Positions 42,364-45,317 of a stretch of 45,317 nucleotides of DNA are shown one piece after another (the stretch's first letter is position 1; each line of letters starts with the position of its first letter). Source of the DNA: Lachnospiraceae bacterium (GTDB lineage: Bacteria; Bacillota; Clostridia; Lachnospirales; Lachnospiraceae); the NCBI GenBank assembly GCA_016288705.1, contig JAEELB010000261.1, positions 1 to 45,317 of the forward strand, given 5' to 3'. The notes under the pieces are model-generated. The model saw only the letters and a program-made list of their open reading frames with translations. It did not search any database and had not been told where the DNA came from. The translations under genes were made by a program, and so were the position numbers.

Positions 42364-43731
42364 ATGGAACAGAATGATCGTGAGAGTTTCGGAAGCAGGA
42401 TAGGTTTCCTGCTGGTGAGCGCGGGATGCGCCATCGGTATCGGGAACGTGTGGAAGTTCCCCTATGTGACAGGCCAGAACGGCGGAGCCATCTTTGTGCT
42501 GTTTTATCTGTTATTCCTGGTCATCATGGGAGTCCCCATCATGACGGTGGAGCTGGCCATGGGCCGAAACAGCCGCAAGACCATAGTCCAGGCGTATAAA
42601 GCCCTTGAAAAGCCGGGGCAGAAATGGCATATCCACGGCTGGTTATGCCTGATCGGCAATTACCTCCTCATGATGTACTATACGACTGTGGCGGGCTGGA
42701 TGCTGGCTTATTTCTGGAAATTCCTGATCGGCACCTTCTCGGATATGACCAACGACGATGTGCCGCCCGTGTTTGAAACGATGCTTTCGAATCCTTTGGA
42801 GATGGGTCTGTTCATGGTGATAATCGTTGTCGCCGGTTTCCTGGTCTTAAGCTTCGGCGTACAGAACGGGCTTGAGCTTGTGAATAAGATAATGATGACG
42901 GGTCTTCTGACATTGATCGTGATCCTGTCCGTTCGCAGCCTTACTCTTTCAAACTCAGGCGAAGGCATCATGTTCTACCTCATGCCCAATTTGGAAAATG
43001 TGAGGGAAGTGGGACTCAGCAAAGTGATCACCGCCGCCATGAACCAGTCCTTCTTCACCCTGAGCCTCGGCATCGCTTCGATGGAGGTGTTCGGAAGCTA
43101 TATGTCGAAAGACCATTCGATCACGGGTGAAGCGGTCAGGATCTGCGCGCTGGATACTTTCGTCGCTCTGATGGCCGGCCTTATCATTTTCCCCGCCTGC
43201 TCAAGCTTCGGCATCGAACCCGGCGCCGGTCCTTCCCTTATTTTCATCACTCTCCCCGGCATCTTCATCGGAATGCCCGGTGGAAGGATCTGGGGGTCTC
43301 TCTTCTTCCTGTTCATGACCTTCGCCAGCTTTTCAACGGTCATCGCCGTTTTCGAGAATCTGGTGGGACCCGCCATGGACAACTGGGGCTGGAGCCGCCA
43401 GAAATCGGTCTGGACGAACTGCATATTCATGCTTATCGCCAGCGTTCCCTGCGTACTGGGATACAACATCCTCTCAAATGTGCATCTGATCGGCGGAAGG
43501 GACATACTGGATTCGGAGGATTTCATCGTCAGCAATCTGCTGCTGCCCATCGGAGCCCTGTGCTTCCTTATCTTCTGCGTGACGCGTTTCGGCTGGGGCG
43601 CGGACAATTTCTTTGAGGAAGTGAACACCGGCACGGGCATGAAGCTGAGTAAAAAGCTCCTGCCCTATCTCCGCTATGTACTGCCGGTCCTGATCCTGGT
43701 CATACTGATATCGGGACTCCTTCCCGGATGA
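42364..43731 (+). CDS. Sodium-dependent neurotransmitter/amino-acid symporter (NSS family)
   Basis: The 455-aa membrane protein has about 11 helices, the short bacterial form as in MhsT. Helix 1 contains GCAIGIGNVWKFPYVTGQNG (unwound Na+/substrate site), then MGVPIMTVELAMGRNSRKT. Helix 6 contains NQSFFTLSLGIASMEVFGSY, and the helix 7-8 region has FASFSTVIAVFENLVG. NSS proteins couple Na+ entry to uptake of amino acids or related compounds; the substrate is not determined by sequence. GGGAGG lies eight bases before the ATG, with its own sigma-A promoter. It is followed 142 bases later by uxuA, probably unrelated in function. Confidence 0.93.
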   Translation: MEQNDRESFGSRIGFLLVSAGCAIGIGNVWKFPYVTGQNGGAIFVLFYLLFLVIMGVPIMTVELAMGRNSRKTIVQAYKALEKPGQKWHIHGWLCLIGNYLLMMYYTTVAGWMLAYFWKFLIGTFSDMTNDDVPPVFETMLSNPLEMGLFMVIIVVAGFLVLSFGVQNGLELVNKIMMTGLLTLIVILSVRSLTLSNSGEGIMFYLMPNLENVREVGLSKVITAAMNQSFFTLSLGIASMEVFGSYMSKDHSITGEAVRICALDTFVALMAGLIIFPACSSFGIEPGAGPSLIFITLPGIFIGMPGGRIWGSLFFLFMTFASFSTVIAVFENLVGPAMDNWGWSRQKSVWTNCIFMLIASVPCVLGYNILSNVHLIGGRDILDSEDFIVSNLLLPIGALCFLIFCVTRFGWGADNFFEEVNTGTGMKLSKKLLPYLRYVLPVLILVILISGLLPG

Positions 43732-43873
43732 TGACCGGCTTCGGATGACTCAGCCCCTGCAGACAGATCCGACGGCGGGACTGAACCGGCCTGGACAGAC
43801 AGCTCCGGAAGCAGGTGCATCAGGAAAGAAAGAATAATCAGACCCGACAAACGATTCAGGAGGTGATACAGAC

Positions 43874-44941
43874 ATGCAGATGACTATGCGTTGGTTCGGC
43901 GATCAATACGACACGGTAAAGCTCTGGCAGATACGCCAGGTTCCGGGGGTGACCGGGGTGATCTCAACTCTTTACGGATCGGTCCCCGGAGAGGTATGGC
44001 AGCTTAGGGACATACTTGCTCTCAAAAGTGAAATAGAGGCCGCAGGGCTTTCCCTCTCCGGCATAGAGAGCCTCAACGTTCACGACTCGATCAAAGCGGG
44101 GCTTTCAGACAGGGACGTCTATATCGATAATTATATCGAATCCCTGAAAAACATCGGGGAAGCAGGTCTGCATATGGTGTGTTACAATTTCATGCCCGTA
44201 TTCGACTGGACCAGGTCGGAGCTGGCGAGGGTTCGCCCCGACGGATCGACGGTCTTTGCCTACAACCAGGAGGCGGTGGACGCTCTGGTGCCCGAGGAGA
44301 TGTTCGACAGGGTCAATTCAGGAGCGGACGGCATCCTCATGCCCGGCTGGGAACCCGAAAGGATGGCCCATGTAAAAGAACTGTTTGAGATATACAGGGA
44401 TGTGGATGAAGAGAAGCTGTTCGACAATCTGAAGTATTTCCTTGAACGCATCATGCCCGTGTGCAACGAATACGACATAAAGATGGCTATCCACCCCGAC
44501 GACCCTGCCTGGAGCGTTTTCGGACTTCCCAGGATCATCACGAACAAGGCCAATATCCTCAGGATGACGGGCATGGTGGATGATGTGCATAACGGCGTGA
44601 CCTTCTGCGCCGGCTCCTACGGCACAAACCCCGAAAACGACCTTCCGGACATGATACGATCCCTCAAGGGGAGGATACACTTCGCCCATGTCAGGAACCT
44701 TAAATTCAATTCTCCGGGAGATTTCGAGGAGTCGGCACATCTTTCCTCAGACGGAAGCTTTGATATGTATGAGATAATGCTCGCGCTGTACGACATCGGA
44801 TTTGACGGCCCCATCCGTCCGGATCACGGCCGCATGATCTGGGGAGAAAAGGCCATGCCGGGTTACGGACTGTACGACAGGGCACTCGGCGTAGCCTACC
44901 TCAACGGTCTCTGGGAGGCGATACAGAAGACCCACGGCTGA
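43874..44941 (+). CDS. uxuA: Mannonate dehydratase
   Basis: UxuA dehydrates D-mannonate to 2-keto-3-deoxy-D-gluconate in glucuronate breakdown. The 355-aa protein shows the family landmarks: MTMRWFGDQYDTVKLWQIRQ, GIESLNVHDSIKAG, VCYNFMPVFDWTRSEL, MAIHPDDPAWSVFGLPRI (metal His), TFCAGSYG, HFAHVRNLKF and RPDHGRMIWGE. ATG 43874 follows AGGAGGTGAT, a near-perfect ribosome site; an internal Met three codons on is a lesser option. No other hexuronate gene (uxaC, kdgK, kdgA) is in the window. A terminator follows ~40 bases after the stop. Confidence 0.95.
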   Translation: MQMTMRWFGDQYDTVKLWQIRQVPGVTGVISTLYGSVPGEVWQLRDILALKSEIEAAGLSLSGIESLNVHDSIKAGLSDRDVYIDNYIESLKNIGEAGLHMVCYNFMPVFDWTRSELARVRPDGSTVFAYNQEAVDALVPEEMFDRVNSGADGILMPGWEPERMAHVKELFEIYRDVDEEKLFDNLKYFLERIMPVCNEYDIKMAIHPDDPAWSVFGLPRIITNKANILRMTGMVDDVHNGVTFCAGSYGTNPENDLPDMIRSLKGRIHFAHVRNLKFNSPGDFEESAHLSSDGSFDMYEIMLALYDIGFDGPIRPDHGRMIWGEKAMPGYGLYDRALGVAYLNGLWEAIQKTHG

Positions 44942-44982
44942 AAATGCGGATCCGCGAGAGGACCGCATGACATGATAATAAG

Positions 44983-45019
44983 GACCGGGCCCTGATATTC
45001 AAAGGCCCGGTCTTTTATT
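44983..45019. terminator. Intrinsic terminator after uxuA
   Basis: GACCGGGCC pairs perfectly with GGCCCGGTC across a 12-base loop, followed by TTTTATT on the plus strand. On the minus strand a T-rich stretch (CTTATTATC) follows, so it may also end dtd. Confidence 0.85.
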
Positions 45020-45090
45020 GATCGTAAACGGTGAGAGATCCCTGCCCGGCGGCAGCACTGCTGTCCTCCCGGGGCAGAGAGAAGTGGGAG

Positions 45091-45317
45091 CTATCTGACG
45101 ATCTCATCGGAATCCAGAATGATCGTGAAGGGACCTTCGTTCACAAGGCTCACCCGCATCTTTGCCCCGAATTCGCCGGTTTCCACCTTCGGGACCCTTT
45201 CCCTGCATTTTTCGACCACATATTCATAGAGGCGCTTTGCCTCCTCAGGTTCCCCCGCTTTGACAAATGAAGGCCTGTTCCCCTTCCTGCAGTCCGCATA
45301 GAGGGTGAACTGCGAGA
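45091..45317 (-). CDS. dtd: D-aminoacyl-tRNA deacylase, C-terminal part (cut by window edge)
   Basis: The visible 75 codons encode [20 protein letters not shown], then [14 protein letters not shown] and [20 protein letters not shown], ending LDSDEIVR. These match DTD, including the catalytic-region SQFTLYAD and the cross-subunit NEGPFT (Gly-x-Pro) motif. DTD frees tRNAs mischarged with D-amino acids or glycine. The 5' half lies outside the window. dtd is often next to relA in Clostridia; here eno, an NSS transporter and uxuA lie between them. Confidence 0.92.
   Translation of the reverse strand, partial: SQFTLYADCRKGNRPSFVKAGEPEEAKRLYEYVVEKCRERVPKVETGEFGAKMRVSLVNEGPFTIILDSDEIVR

Overview
The window reads as a chromosomal segment of a Gram-positive anaerobe of the class Clostridia, most likely a motile member of the Lachnospiraceae. 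This is inferred from gene content and order: frr-uppS-cdsA-dxr behind pyrH, and a relA / MBL hydrolase / hemZ / hisS / aspS neighbourhood. AGGAGG-type ribosome binding sites, Gram-positive style lipoprotein and cell-wall genes and a flagellar hook gene also fit. No rRNA, tRNA, transposase, integrase, phage structural module or CRISPR-Cas genes were seen.

Layout. (1) 1-6966, minus strand: a tightly packed transcription unit runs lipoprotein -> polysaccharide deacetylase -> bactofilin -> pyrH -> frr -> uppS -> cdsA -> dxr. It links cell-surface and cytoskeletal functions with pyrimidine, translation and isoprenoid/phospholipid housekeeping. (2) 7166-13272: a PAP2-family membrane phosphatase (+) converges on a three-gene minus-strand unit (secreted lysozyme-like protein -> small unknown -> family 2 glycosyltransferase). 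That unit diverges from an isolated flagellar hook gene flgE, which has a SigD/FliA-like promoter. (3) 13480-15366: a membrane-anchored N-acetylmuramoyl-L-alanine amidase with internal 36-residue repeats.

(4) 15.4-19.3 kb is the unusual part. It has one gene, a divergent cobD/cbiB (17014-17979), surrounded by four unrelated repeat families. They are a same-strand array of the 10-mer RTTTACATAA (12 copies plus 3 more) spaced by whole numbers of helical turns; five 64-bp tandem units each holding a hairpin; a 50-bp structured repeat with a detached fourth copy; and about eleven degenerate 32-bp tandem units. This is the strongest candidate for something undescribed.

(5) 19307-28122: a CNNM/CorC-type membrane protein (+), a large hybrid sensor kinase, an SseB-domain protein, hisS and aspS (all minus). 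(6) 28473-32493, plus strand: a CPA2-type cation/proton antiporter, a HerA-like DUF853 ATPase and a charged coiled-coil protein of unknown role. (7) 32483-42046, minus strand: a six-gene unit eno -> relA -> MBL hydrolase -> two ABC half-transporters (an asymmetric heterodimeric exporter) -> hemZ, with a good promoter before eno. (8) 42364-44941, plus strand: a sodium-coupled NSS transporter and mannonate dehydratase uxuA, then a terminator. (9) 45091-45317: the 3' part of dtd on the minus strand, cut by the window end.

All coordinates, spacings and hairpins were read by eye. Promoter calls are pattern matches without experimental support. Family names come from recognised motifs, not from database searches.
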